From an uncultured Hyphomicrobiales bacterium (GTDB taxonomy: Bacteria; Pseudomonadota; Alphaproteobacteria; Rhizobiales; Beijerinckiaceae), in assembly GCA_903847605.1 (NCBI GenBank), contig CAINED010000021.1, positions 1 to 64,000 of the forward strand: 64,000 nucleotides of DNA. Reading direction: 5' to 3'. This document shows, one piece after another, positions 38,894 to 46,970 of the stretch (within the stretch, counting starts at the first letter, position 1; the number at the start of each line of letters is the position of its first letter). Position numbers and translations under genes: made by a program. A model generated the notes under the pieces. The model had not been told where the DNA came from. It saw only the letters and a program-made list of their open reading frames with translations, and searched no databases.

Positions 38894-39913
38894 ATGGCCG
38901 GCTTCGACAAATATCTCTATGCCATCGGGCGCGGCGTGCGCGGCGCGAAAAAAGCCTATGACGCGGCGCGTGCCGGCGATGCGCCCGATCCCGCGCGCGA
39001 GGCGAAGGACGTGACGCCGGCCGAGCCCGAAATCGTGCCGCCGCCCCCTGCCCCGCGCACCCACGCGCCCGATCCTCACGAGGTCGACGCCATTCTCGCG
39101 CGCATTCCGCTCGTTCTGGGCCAACGCCCCCTCGTCATGGGCGTCGTCAACGTCACGCCGGATTCCTTCTCCGACGGCGGGAGTTATCTCGACGCGGAAA
39201 AGGCCGTCGCACATGGAATAGAGCTTGTGCGCGACGGCGCGGATATTCTCGATGTCGGCGGGGAATCGACGCGACCGAACGCCAGTCCGGTTTCCGAGGA
39301 CGAAGAGATCGCGCGCGTCATTCCCGTCGTGCGCGGGCTTTCGTCGCGCGTGTCGCAGCCCATTTCCATCGACACCATGAAGGCCAGGGTGGCGGAAAAA
39401 GCCATCCTTTCAGGCGCCACCATCATCAACGATGTCTGGGGTTTCCAGCGCGACGCCGACATGGCGCGCGTTGCGGCGGAACATGGCGTTCACTGCGTGC
39501 TGATGCATAATCGCTACAGCGACGATCCCGCCGCCGACATGTTTTCCGAAGTGCGCGATTTTCTTGCGCTCTCCATCGACATGGCGCTCAAGGCGGGGGT
39601 TGCGCGCGACAGGATCATCGTCGATCCGGGCATCGGCTTCGGCAAGACGGCGGCGCAAGGTTTCGAACTTGTGCGGCGGCTTGCGGAGTTGAAGGCCGCG
39701 CTTGGATTTCCCATGCTTTTAGGCGTGTCGCGCAAGCGCCTGATCGGAACGGCGACGGGCAAGAGCGTGCCCGCGGATCGCGACGCCGGCTCGGCAGCGG
39801 CGGGACTTTATGGCGCGCTGCACGGCGCAGATATCGTGCGCGTGCATGACGTGGCGGCGCAAGCGGACGCCTTCCGCGTGCTTGCAGCCATTCAGGGAAA
39901 GATGCAGAACTGA
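38894..39913 (+). CDS. folP: dihydropteroate synthase with N-terminal extension (339 aa)
   Basis: Joins p-aminobenzoate to dihydropterin pyrophosphate. The core has NVTPDSFSDGG, DVGGESTRP, GIGFGKT and LGVSRKRLIG. The first about 65 residues before the core are acidic, Pro-rich (EIVPPPPAPRTHAPD) and longer than in E. coli. They may be a real leader or an over-long start, because the ribosome-binding site before ATG 38894 is weak and an in-frame GTG exists at 39035. folB follows after 4 bases. Confidence 0.92.
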   Translation: MAGFDKYLYAIGRGVRGAKKAYDAARAGDAPDPAREAKDVTPAEPEIVPPPPAPRTHAPDPHEVDAILARIPLVLGQRPLVMGVVNVTPDSFSDGGSYLDAEKAVAHGIELVRDGADILDVGGESTRPNASPVSEDEEIARVIPVVRGLSSRVSQPISIDTMKARVAEKAILSGATIINDVWGFQRDADMARVAAEHGVHCVLMHNRYSDDPAADMFSEVRDFLALSIDMALKAGVARDRIIVDPGIGFGKTAAQGFELVRRLAELKAALGFPMLLGVSRKRLIGTATGKSVPADRDAGSAAAGLYGALHGADIVRVHDVAAQADAFRVLAAIQGKMQN

Positions 39914-39917
39914 TTTC

Positions 39918-40310
39918 ATGAGCATGATGGCGAAGGTGCTGGTGCACGAGCTCGACGTGCACGCCTATCACGGCTGGCATGCCTATGAGGGCGAATTCGG
40001 GCAGGCTTTCAGCGTCGATATCGAACTTGAAGTCGATATCGAAAAAGCAGCCACGACGGATCATCTCCAGCATGCGGTCGACTACGGCAAGGTTGTCGCC
40101 GAGACACGGCGACTCTTTGTCGAACGTCGCTACAAACTCGTCGAAGCCGCGGCAGCCGGGCTCGCCGACGATCTCCTGCGCGAGTTTCCCGCTGCCGACG
40201 CGGTGTTCGTGCGCGTGCGCAAGTTGAGGCCGCCGATCCCCGAACGGCTCACGGCCGTCGGCGTCGAGTTGCGCATCGAGCGCAACGCCTCACATGCCCG
40301 CAAGAGCTGA
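39918..40310 (+). CDS. folB: dihydroneopterin aldolase (130 aa)
   Basis: Dihydroneopterin aldolase of folate synthesis. It starts MSMMAKVLVHELDVHAYHGW, a typical FolB N-terminus, with the usual EAAAAGLADDLL and VRVRKLRPPIPE segments. ATG 39918 is 4 bases after the folP stop. Its end overlaps folK by 17 bases in another frame. Confidence 0.92.
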   Translation: MSMMAKVLVHELDVHAYHGWHAYEGEFGQAFSVDIELEVDIEKAATTDHLQHAVDYGKVVAETRRLFVERRYKLVEAAAAGLADDLLREFPAADAVFVRVRKLRPPIPERLTAVGVELRIERNASHARKS

Positions 40311-40815
40311 AATTCACCGGGCGACGCTCTCGCTCGGCGGCAATGTTGGCGATGTCGTCGCGGCGTTTTGCGGCGCGCTCCGCGCGCTCGAAAACAACGA
40401 TGACGTGAAGATCATAAAACATTCCAGCTTCTGGCGAACGCCGCCCTGGGGCAAGACCGACCAGCCGGATTTTCTCAATATGGCGGCGCTCGTCGAAACC
40501 GCGCTGACGCCGCACGCATTGCTGGCAGCGTGTCTGGATGTGGAGAAGCAGGCCGGGCGCGACCGGCGCGAGCGCTGGGGCCCGCGCACCCTCGACATCG
40601 ACATCATCACTTACGACGATCTCGTTCTCGATGACGACGTGTTGCAACTGCCGCATCCGCGCGCGCGCGATCGCGCCTTCGTTCTCGTGCCGCTGGCGGA
40701 GATCGCCGGGGATGTGACGATTGGCGGCAGATCAGTCGCGGACCTCGCCGCCGATGCAGATCGCAGCGGCATGACGCGCGACGACGCGGCAACGCAAGCG
40801 CTTCGCGGGATGTGA
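40294..40815 (+). CDS. folK: 6-hydroxymethyl-dihydropterin pyrophosphokinase (173 aa)
   Basis: Pyrophosphorylates 6-hydroxymethyl-dihydropterin. Motifs are LSLGGNVGD, TPPWGKTDQPDFLN, RWGPRTLDIDII and the HPRARDRAFVLVPL signature. Length is normal. It closes the aroC-folP-folB-folK operon. Confidence 0.95.
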   Translation: MPARAEIHRATLSLGGNVGDVVAAFCGALRALENNDDVKIIKHSSFWRTPPWGKTDQPDFLNMAALVETALTPHALLAACLDVEKQAGRDRRERWGPRTLDIDIITYDDLVLDDDVLQLPHPRARDRAFVLVPLAEIAGDVTIGGRSVADLAADADRSGMTRDDAATQALRGM

Positions 40816-40894
40816 TCGCGCGCACATTTGCGTTTTCGCTATTTCGGTAGTTACGCCTCGACATCCGGCATCTCGCCCGATTATGGAACATGCT

Positions 40895-41467
40895 ATGCTC
40901 AAACGAACCCTTCGTTTCGTCATCGCAGCGTCGTGCCTCGCGCAGGCTGCGATTGCACCCGCGCTAGCCGCGGACGTGAAAAGATTCATGGAGCCTTGCG
41001 AAGGCAGTAGGCTCTGTCCGTGGTTTCTTGCCGATGTCGCCCCGCCCGCCGGCTGGGTCAGCGACGAGAATTTCGGCCGCGCCAACAAATTGCTGGCGCT
41101 GGTTCCCAAAAAGGAAAATCTCGGCCCCGCCGATCCGCTGATTTACGTCCGCACGACCCATAACAACGATAATCGTTCGCTCGATACGCAAGCGACGAAT
41201 TCCAACAACAGATGGAAACACGCTGCTGGACGGGTCGATGTCGAGCGGCTGCCCGACGTGGCGCGCAGCGGCGACAAGGGCGTCTGGCAGGTTTATCGCT
41301 ACCGCAATTACGACCGGCCGAGGCAGGCGCATGAACTGCTTGCCTTCGGCGAACATATCGAAACCAGCGGCCAGAAGTTCTTCTACATGGTCGCCCTCTC
41401 GGGCGCGCAACGCGACATCGTCGACAAGGCCGAACATGTCTGGCGGGAGGTTTTGGGCAACCTCTGA
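40895..41467 (+). CDS. exported protein, first of a tandem pair (190 aa)
   Basis: Signal peptide (cleavage after APALAA) and a mature domain with PCEGSRLCPWFLADVAPPAGW at its start (two Cys), then the family-like stretch LLALVPKKENLGPADPLIYVRT and VWQVYRYRN. The following gene repeats this plan. ATG 40895 is chosen over 40883 because it starts the signal peptide. It is predicted periplasmic, and the function is unknown. Confidence 0.7.
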   Translation: MLKRTLRFVIAASCLAQAAIAPALAADVKRFMEPCEGSRLCPWFLADVAPPAGWVSDENFGRANKLLALVPKKENLGPADPLIYVRTTHNNDNRSLDTQATNSNNRWKHAAGRVDVERLPDVARSGDKGVWQVYRYRNYDRPRQAHELLAFGEHIETSGQKFFYMVALSGAQRDIVDKAEHVWREVLGNL

Positions 41468-41614
41468 ATTCCGCCTCCGATCCCCCAAACCCGCCTTTTG
41501 AAAGCGCCGCGCTACCGCGTGCCGCTGCGCACATTGTTGCGCGCGAAAGCATGATTAATGGACCTCATGGACGCCTCCGGATGGGCGGGGGCATTTAGGT
41601 TTCAGGAGGTCGCC

Positions 41615-42193
41615 ATGTTCAAGCGCATGATCAGCATTCTTGCAGGTGTGGCATGCCTCGCGCAGGCCGCCACTTTCGCGCAGGCCGGTGAAGTCCGCCG
41701 CTTCGCAGACCGTTGTGCAGCAGGCTCCTGCGCCTGGCATCTCGCCGAGGTGAAGGCGCCGCAGGGTTGGATGATCGACCAGCAGTTCAGTCTCAACACC
41801 CGTGCTCTGATGCTTCTGCCGAAAAAGGAAAAGCTGTCGGCTTCCGATCCGCTCATTTCCGTCCGAACGCAAGGCAACGGAGCGCTGGCCGATCCCGCAG
41901 GGCGCACTGGCGCTACCTACGAACGTCTTGCGGATATCATGCAGGCGAACGGCAAGGGCTCATGGCAGGTCTTCCGTGTGTTCGATCCTTCCCACGCCGG
42001 CGAGGAGCACGAACTCCTGGCGCTGGGCAAAGTCGAAACGGGGAACGGGCGTTTCACGGTCTCGCTCGTGCTGAACGCAGATAGCCGCGCGACGGTCGAA
42101 AAGAACGAAGACGCGTTCCGCCAGGTGCTCGCGCAGATCGATCTGCTCGGCGCGCAGAGCGCCCGTCCGGTTCAGGTTGCCCTCAACCACTGA
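41615..42193 (+). CDS. exported protein, second of the tandem pair (192 aa)
   Basis: Signal peptide MFKRMISILAGVACLAQA with cleavage near AQAG, then a mature domain with RCAAGSCAWHLAEVKAPQGW, LLPKKEKLSASDPLISVRT and SWQVFRVFD. These align with the upstream gene (LVPKKENLGPADPLIYVRT and VWQVYRY), which shows tandem duplication. AGGAGG precedes ATG 41615. The function is unknown. Confidence 0.75.
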   Translation: MFKRMISILAGVACLAQAATFAQAGEVRRFADRCAAGSCAWHLAEVKAPQGWMIDQQFSLNTRALMLLPKKEKLSASDPLISVRTQGNGALADPAGRTGATYERLADIMQANGKGSWQVFRVFDPSHAGEEHELLALGKVETGNGRFTVSLVLNADSRATVEKNEDAFRQVLAQIDLLGAQSARPVQVALNH

Positions 42194-42235
42194 CGAATTT
42201 TCCAGCGCATTGTTTAGCGCGGCCGAAATGCCGCG

Positions 42236-42994
42236 CTATTTTTTTGTCTTCTCGACCACGCCGACGATGGGGCCCATGGGACGCCAGCCATCGGACCGGT
42301 TCAGCTGTTTTGAATAAAGCGCGGATATCGATCCATCGAGAAAGAGAGCATTCGCGCATTTGTAGCGATCCCTGAACAATCGCGCGAATTCGTGGAACGT
42401 CACGGGATTGTCGGAAATGGCGAAAACCGCCTGCGCATTTGCGCAAACTCCGACGCCATTCCTGATCTTGCGGGAATCGCTGTCGACGCTGAATTTCGGG
42501 TGTATCGCGCCGTTGATGACGAGCATTGGACCGGACTGCGTGGCAAATGTCGCCGGCGGCTTCTGGCGCAGAAAAGCGCGCGTTTCCATTACGCCCGCGC
42601 CGTTGCGGCCGACGAAAAATACGCCGTTCGGCTGGAGATGGAAATTTCCGGGTCCGCGCGCCGTCGAAACTTTCGCGCGCTCGACGCTGTTCTCGACGTA
42701 AAGCCCGACGGGCCGATAATCCGCATGATACATACCCCCGTTCATCGCGAAGGCCAGCGTCTCCCCCCTCTTTTCAAGATCGCGATTCAGATTGGAGAAG
42801 GAGCCATAGTACTCGCCTGCGCCATCGCGAAGAAAGACGCGAATGTCGCCGCGCGCGGAAGCCACGCACACCGTGTATTTGTTGTTCTCGAATGAAGTCA
42901 CTTCGCATTGGGCGCGCGCGGCGGTGGCCATCAACAAAAGGGAAACTGCGGCGACGCTGAAAAAGATCGCGCGCTTGAAGGACTGCTTTAGCAT
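42236..42994 (-). CDS. phosphodiester glycosidase (NAGPA/DUF2233) exported protein (252 aa)
   Basis: Signal peptide (cleavage near AARAQ) and a phosphodiester-glycosidase-like domain: FAMNGGMYHADYRPVGLYV, SGPMLVINGAIHPKF, and the C-terminal LFLDGSISALY. Family members act on GlcNAc-1-phosphodiester-type or uronic glycosyl linkages. The substrate here is not known. The start ATG 42994 overlaps by one base the stop of the deacetylase-family gene (TGATG), so the two are cotranslated. Confidence 0.82.
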   Translation of the reverse strand: MLKQSFKRAIFFSVAAVSLLLMATAARAQCEVTSFENNKYTVCVASARGDIRVFLRDGAGEYYGSFSNLNRDLEKRGETLAFAMNGGMYHADYRPVGLYVENSVERAKVSTARGPGNFHLQPNGVFFVGRNGAGVMETRAFLRQKPPATFATQSGPMLVINGAIHPKFSVDSDSRKIRNGVGVCANAQAVFAISDNPVTFHEFARLFRDRYKCANALFLDGSISALYSKQLNRSDGWRPMGPIVGVVEKTKK

Positions 42995-43935
42995 CAGGCC
43001 TCCATCAGTTTTGCGACATGCGCCGCAGCGGATTGTGAGAGCCCCTGCAAATCGTAGCCGCCCTCGAGCAGCGAAACCAGCCGCCCGCCGCATTTGCGGC
43101 TGGCGATCGCCATCAGCATTTCTGTCGCCCAGGCGAAATCCGCCTCGACGAGATTGAGATTGGCGAGCGGATCGCGGCGATGTGCATCGAAACCGGCAGA
43201 GATCAAAATCAGGTCCGGATGGAATTCCTCGATGCGCGTCAGCACGACGGACATCATCGCGTCGCGGAAGGTATCTCCCCCATCGCCCGCGCGCAGTGGC
43301 GCATTGACGATGTTCTCATGCTCGCCGCGCTCGTTCAGCGAGCCGGTGCCGGGATAGAGCGGCATCTGGTGCGTCGAGGAATACATGACCGACTTGTCGG
43401 CCCAGAAGATTTCCTGCGTGCCGTTGCCGTGATGCACGTCGAAATCCATGATCGCGACGCGCTCGGCGCCATGCACCTTTTGCGCATGGCGGGCGGCAAC
43501 GGCGACGTTGTTGAAAAAGCAGAAGCCCATCGGCGTCGAGGTCTCGGCGTGATGGCCGGGCGGGCGCATGGCGACGAAGGCATTGGCGGCCTTGCCGGTC
43601 ATCACTTCGTCGACGGCCTGGCAGGCGCCTCCGGCGGCATGGAGCGTCGCCTCCCAGGTGCCGGGGTTCATGGTGGTGTCGCTGTCGAGCTGGACGAGAC
43701 CGGTCTTCGGCGCGGCGGCCTCGATCGCCTCGAAATACGCGGCGGGATGGACCCGAACAATTTCGTCCTTCGTGCCGCGCCGGGCGCGATCGCGGTGGAG
43801 ACTCTGGAACCTTTCGGCTTCCAGCGCCCGCTCGATGGCCCGCAGCCGGTCGGGCCGCTCCGGATGGCCGAGGCCCATATCGTGTTCGAGGGCGCAGGGA
43901 TGGGTGATCAGCAGGGTATTCAAAAGGGCCTCCAC
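42994..43935 (-). CDS. histone deacetylase/acetoin utilisation (AcuC-like) family hydrolase (313 aa)
   Basis: Zinc-dependent deacetylase fold with the catalytic motifs RPPGHHAE, DFDVHHGNGTQ and SAGFDAHRRDP. Bacterial members are polyamine or acetoin/acetyl-lysine deacetylase-like enzymes. The substrate cannot be assigned. It is the first gene of a two-gene unit with the phosphodiester glycosidase. Normal length. Confidence 0.9.
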   Translation of the reverse strand: MEALLNTLLITHPCALEHDMGLGHPERPDRLRAIERALEAERFQSLHRDRARRGTKDEIVRVHPAAYFEAIEAAAPKTGLVQLDSDTTMNPGTWEATLHAAGGACQAVDEVMTGKAANAFVAMRPPGHHAETSTPMGFCFFNNVAVAARHAQKVHGAERVAIMDFDVHHGNGTQEIFWADKSVMYSSTHQMPLYPGTGSLNERGEHENIVNAPLRAGDGGDTFRDAMMSVVLTRIEEFHPDLILISAGFDAHRRDPLANLNLVEADFAWATEMLMAIASRKCGGRLVSLLEGGYDLQGLSQSAAAHVAKLMEA

Positions 43936-44152
43936 AGTCGCATTCCGCGCTTTTCGCGGACGCCCGGCCGGCAGAACTCCCTACATAGCGATGGACGGGC
44001 CTTTGCGCGACCCGGCGAATGGTTGAATTACAGTTGCATAAGCGCAACAGTCGGGCGACTTTTTCCCGCTACGGTCCCGCAACGATAATCTTATGGTAAG
44101 GACGGGGTTAATAACGTGCCGCTTCAACGAAGGGCGCGAATCGGGGCTTGCT

Positions 44153-44758
44153 ATGAAATTGCGTACTATTGCTCTTGCCGGATTGGCTGCGTTCCTGCTG
44201 GCCGGCTGCACGTTCAAGTCGATTCCGGACCCCTCCGTCTCCGAGCGGGACGCCAAATGGATGGCGAAAGTCCCGAACGTCGAACTGGAGATGAACTACA
44301 ACCGCTACGAGGTGGACGACACCACCGGCGAAGCGCCCGGAACCATCGTCGTCGATACCAAGCAGAATTTCGTCTTTTTCGTCCTGCCCGGCAAAAAGGC
44401 CATCCGTTATGGCGCAGCCACGGGCGCGGAAGCCTATGGCTGGACCGGCAACGCGACCGTTCAGCGCGTCGCGGAATGGCCCCGCTGGGTGCCGCCGGCC
44501 GAAATGGTTCAGCGCTGGCCCCACCTTGCGCCGACGCTCGCAGCGGGCGGCCTGAACGGCGGTCCCGATAATCCGCTCGGCGCGCGCGCCCTGTACCTCT
44601 ATCAGGGCAACAAGGACACGCTCTACCGCATCCACGGCACGAACGAGCCGCATCTCATCGGCCAGAACGCCTCTTCCGGCTGCATCCGCATGCGCAATAT
44701 CGACGTGATCGATCTCGCCAACCGCGTGAAGGTCGGCGCCAAGGTCATCGTGCGCTGA
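44153..44758 (+). CDS. L,D-transpeptidase family lipoprotein (201 aa)
   Basis: Lipoprotein signal with lipobox LLAGC, then a YkuD catalytic domain. The active-site motif is HGTNEPHLIGQNASSGCIRM with the Cys nucleophile, preceded by FVFFVLPGKKAIRYG. Such enzymes make 3-3 crosslinks or anchor lipoproteins to peptidoglycan. ATG 44153 starts the signal peptide. A strong terminator follows. Confidence 0.92.
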   Translation: MKLRTIALAGLAAFLLAGCTFKSIPDPSVSERDAKWMAKVPNVELEMNYNRYEVDDTTGEAPGTIVVDTKQNFVFFVLPGKKAIRYGAATGAEAYGWTGNATVQRVAEWPRWVPPAEMVQRWPHLAPTLAAGGLNGGPDNPLGARALYLYQGNKDTLYRIHGTNEPHLIGQNASSGCIRMRNIDVIDLANRVKVGAKVIVR

Positions 44759-44794
44759 ACCCGAATATTTGACCTGAATATAATGGGGGAACGG

Positions 44795-44832
44795 ACCCCG
44801 CATCCTCTTCTGAGGGTGCGGGGTTCTTCTTT
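44795..44832 (+). terminator. intrinsic terminator of the L,D-transpeptidase gene
   Basis: ACCCCGCATCCTC and GAGGGTGCGGGGT form a 13-bp stem (one G-U) with a 4-base loop, followed by TCTTCTTTT. It lies 37 bases after the stop and just before the convergent phosphoesterase end. Confidence 0.85.
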
Positions 44833-44839
44833 TCGGCCC

Positions 44840-45751
44840 TCACACCAGCGCCGGGCTGCCGAGCTTGATGTCGACGATCTCAGGCGGGCGCATGAACCGC
44901 ACCGGAAATATCGAAGTGCCCAGCCCCGCTGAGACGATCATATGGCGGTTGTTGTCGACGACGTGGCCATAGATCCAGTCGGCCCTTACGCGGCGCGCCG
45001 CGGGCGAGGCCATGAATGGGATCTGCACCTGCCCGCCATGGGTATGGCCGCAGAGGGTCAGTGCGATCCGATCCGGCACGCGGTCGAAAATGAAGGGTTC
45101 GTGCGCGAGCAGGATGGCGGGCGAATCGTCCGAGACCTGCCGCATGGCCGCGTCGAGATCATGCAGACCCCGAAAATGGCCGCGCTTGATGCGATAGGCC
45201 ATCTGGTCTGCGAGGCCGACGAGCCAAAAGGACCGACCATCCTTTGAAAGGCGTACCGCGTCGTTTTCCATCACGTTGACGTGGGCAGCCTTCAGCGCCT
45301 TGCGCACGCTTTCGGCCTCGTCGCCCTTCATGCGCGGCAGCGGCCCGTGCCACCAGTCGTGATTGCCGAGCACTGCGTGTACGCCGAGCGGTGCGCGCAG
45401 AACCGAAAGCGCCTCGCCCCAGTCGTCGGGCATGACCGGGCCACTGACCATGTTATGTCCGCCCGTGAAGTCGCCCAGCAAGACGGTGAGATCGGGCTTC
45501 AGGGCGTTCGTCGCCAGGCAGATATCGCGGATGCGGCTGGCGGACATCCATGGCTCGCAGGCGTGAATGTCGGCGAGAACGGCAATGCGCAGGGCAAGAC
45601 CCGCGGGCCATTTCGGCAGCTTTGGCTCATAGGGCGTGACGTCGAGCATGAGGCCGGGCTCGACGCCCATGGCATAGCCGCCAAGGCCGCCGACGCTGAG
45701 CGCGCCGGCAGCGCCGCTACCTAGAAATGTTCTTCGGGTGATCAGGGGCAT
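44840..45751 (-). CDS. Tat-exported metallophosphoesterase (303 aa)
   Basis: Twin-arginine signal (ITRRTFLGSG) and a calcineurin-like metallophosphoesterase domain: DIHACEPW, LLGDFTGG, GNHDWWHG, LLAHEP and CGHTHGGQ. The metal-binding motifs are complete. The family (YaeI-like) includes lipid-phosphate hydrolases. The substrate is unknown. ATG 45751 is chosen because it begins the Tat signal. Confidence 0.88.
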   Translation of the reverse strand: MPLITRRTFLGSGAAGALSVGGLGGYAMGVEPGLMLDVTPYEPKLPKWPAGLALRIAVLADIHACEPWMSASRIRDICLATNALKPDLTVLLGDFTGGHNMVSGPVMPDDWGEALSVLRAPLGVHAVLGNHDWWHGPLPRMKGDEAESVRKALKAAHVNVMENDAVRLSKDGRSFWLVGLADQMAYRIKRGHFRGLHDLDAAMRQVSDDSPAILLAHEPFIFDRVPDRIALTLCGHTHGGQVQIPFMASPAARRVRADWIYGHVVDNNRHMIVSAGLGTSIFPVRFMRPPEIVDIKLGSPALV

Positions 45752-45864
45752 GGGGCGGGTTTCATTCGGGATCGCGCAATCCAAGGCCACGATTCAGGCG
45801 AATTTCCGATTGCCCCCGGAGAGCCCCTGCTCCGGACGCGCGGATCACGCCACCTCCGTGCGCG

Positions 45865-46077
45865 TCAGGCAGCGCGATCGTGCTGATCGGATGGCTGCTG
45901 GAGGACTGCCGCGGGAGGCCGCGCGATGTGCTGCTTGTCCTTGCCGACTTCCAGGGCTGCCGCGACGGCGGAAATACCGATCTCTCGATAAAGCCTCGTC
46001 AGGAGATCGCGCGCATCGCGGATTTGTTCGACGGCGGGACGGCGGTCTTCGAACTCTTGGTGCAATTCGCTATTCAT
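45865..46077 (-). CDS. small hypothetical protein (70 aa)
   Basis: Short soluble protein with an acidic N-terminal helix (LHQEFEDRRPAVEQIRDARD) followed by LLTRLYREIGISAVAAAL and a Pro-rich tail. No domain is recognised. Length and composition look coding, and the reverse-strand frames do not. The function is unknown. Confidence 0.55.
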   Translation of the reverse strand: MNSELHQEFEDRRPAVEQIRDARDLLTRLYREIGISAVAAALEVGKDKQHIARPPAAVLQQPSDQHDRAA

Positions 46078-46205
46078 GGCTGCGGACTCGTGGTTACGCG
46101 ACTGTGAACCGGACGATCACGATTTCAAACCGGAGTTAAGACCGCATTAAGGCTCAATTGGCGTGGAGCGATGGCAAGGCTGCGGCGAAAAATTTGTAGC
46201 TTCTC

Positions 46206-46646
46206 TCAGTTCTGCGTGGCGGCGCGCACGGCATCGCGTGCGGCGACGAGCAGCGTGTCGAAATCTTTCAACTGCTGCTCGGACATGCGCCCCAGAGTCT
46301 CGGCGACAAAAGCCTTTTGCGCGGCGATTCCCGCTTCCGCGGCCGCCCGCCCTCCTTCGGTCAGAAAAATCGCATGCGAGCGCCGGTCGCCGCCGAGGCG
46401 GCGGCGTTCGACCATGCCGGCCGCCGCGAGGCGGTCGATCAGGCCGGAAATATTTCCCTTGGTGACATAGAGCCGCTCGGCGAGTTCCTGCTGGCTGACG
46501 CCTTCGCGCTCGGTCAAAGTCGTGAGGATGTCGCATTGCGGCACGGAGAGGCCGACGGTCTTCAATCGATCCGTAATGTGCGCATGGAGACGGGTATCGA
46601 GCCGCAGCAGGCGAAACCAGACGCGTTCTGCAGCTGTTTGCGACAT
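46206..46646 (-). CDS. MarR family transcriptional regulator (146 aa)
   Basis: Winged-helix dimeric regulator. Recognition region VSQQELAERLYVTKGNISGLI, wing GMVERRRLGGDRRSHAIFLTEGG (landmarks at about 50-95), then the C-terminal dimerisation helices. ATG 46646 begins MSQTAAERVWF. It stands alone, and a possible target is the divergent membrane gene downstream of the gap at 46647-46970. Confidence 0.85.
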   Translation of the reverse strand: MSQTAAERVWFRLLRLDTRLHAHITDRLKTVGLSVPQCDILTTLTEREGVSQQELAERLYVTKGNISGLIDRLAAAGMVERRRLGGDRRSHAIFLTEGGRAAAEAGIAAQKAFVAETLGRMSEQQLKDFDTLLVAARDAVRAATQN

Positions 46647-46970
46647 CGATCCTCCGGAATCACTCAGCGGACAGTATCTGGAATTGCCGTGCAACAAAAC
46701 GCTGCAAATCTGCAATTGCGCGCTTTTGTAGCCTTTTCCCGGCCAACGCGCGTCTTGCGAATCCCCTGTTCAAGGCGGATTGTGTCCAAAGGATTTGAAG
46801 TCCCCCTGCGCGACCGCCGGGCGGACCTCCAAGGTTGCCGCTTATGCCATTTCGAAACGCGTTTTCAGGCTTGCCGGCTTTTTGCTTGTGCGGAGCGGCA
46901 CATCCCCAAGCTTTCATCCCATCCATAGCAGGCGTGACGCCCGTCTGCCCGCATTTCAAAGGGGCTTGCG
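46647..46970. other. 324-bp divergent intergenic region
   Basis: Divergent promoters for the marR-like gene and the DUF898 gene must lie here. I see no convincing operator palindrome, ORF or RNA. The AAAGGGG ribosome-binding site for the DUF898 gene is at its right end. Confidence 0.5.
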
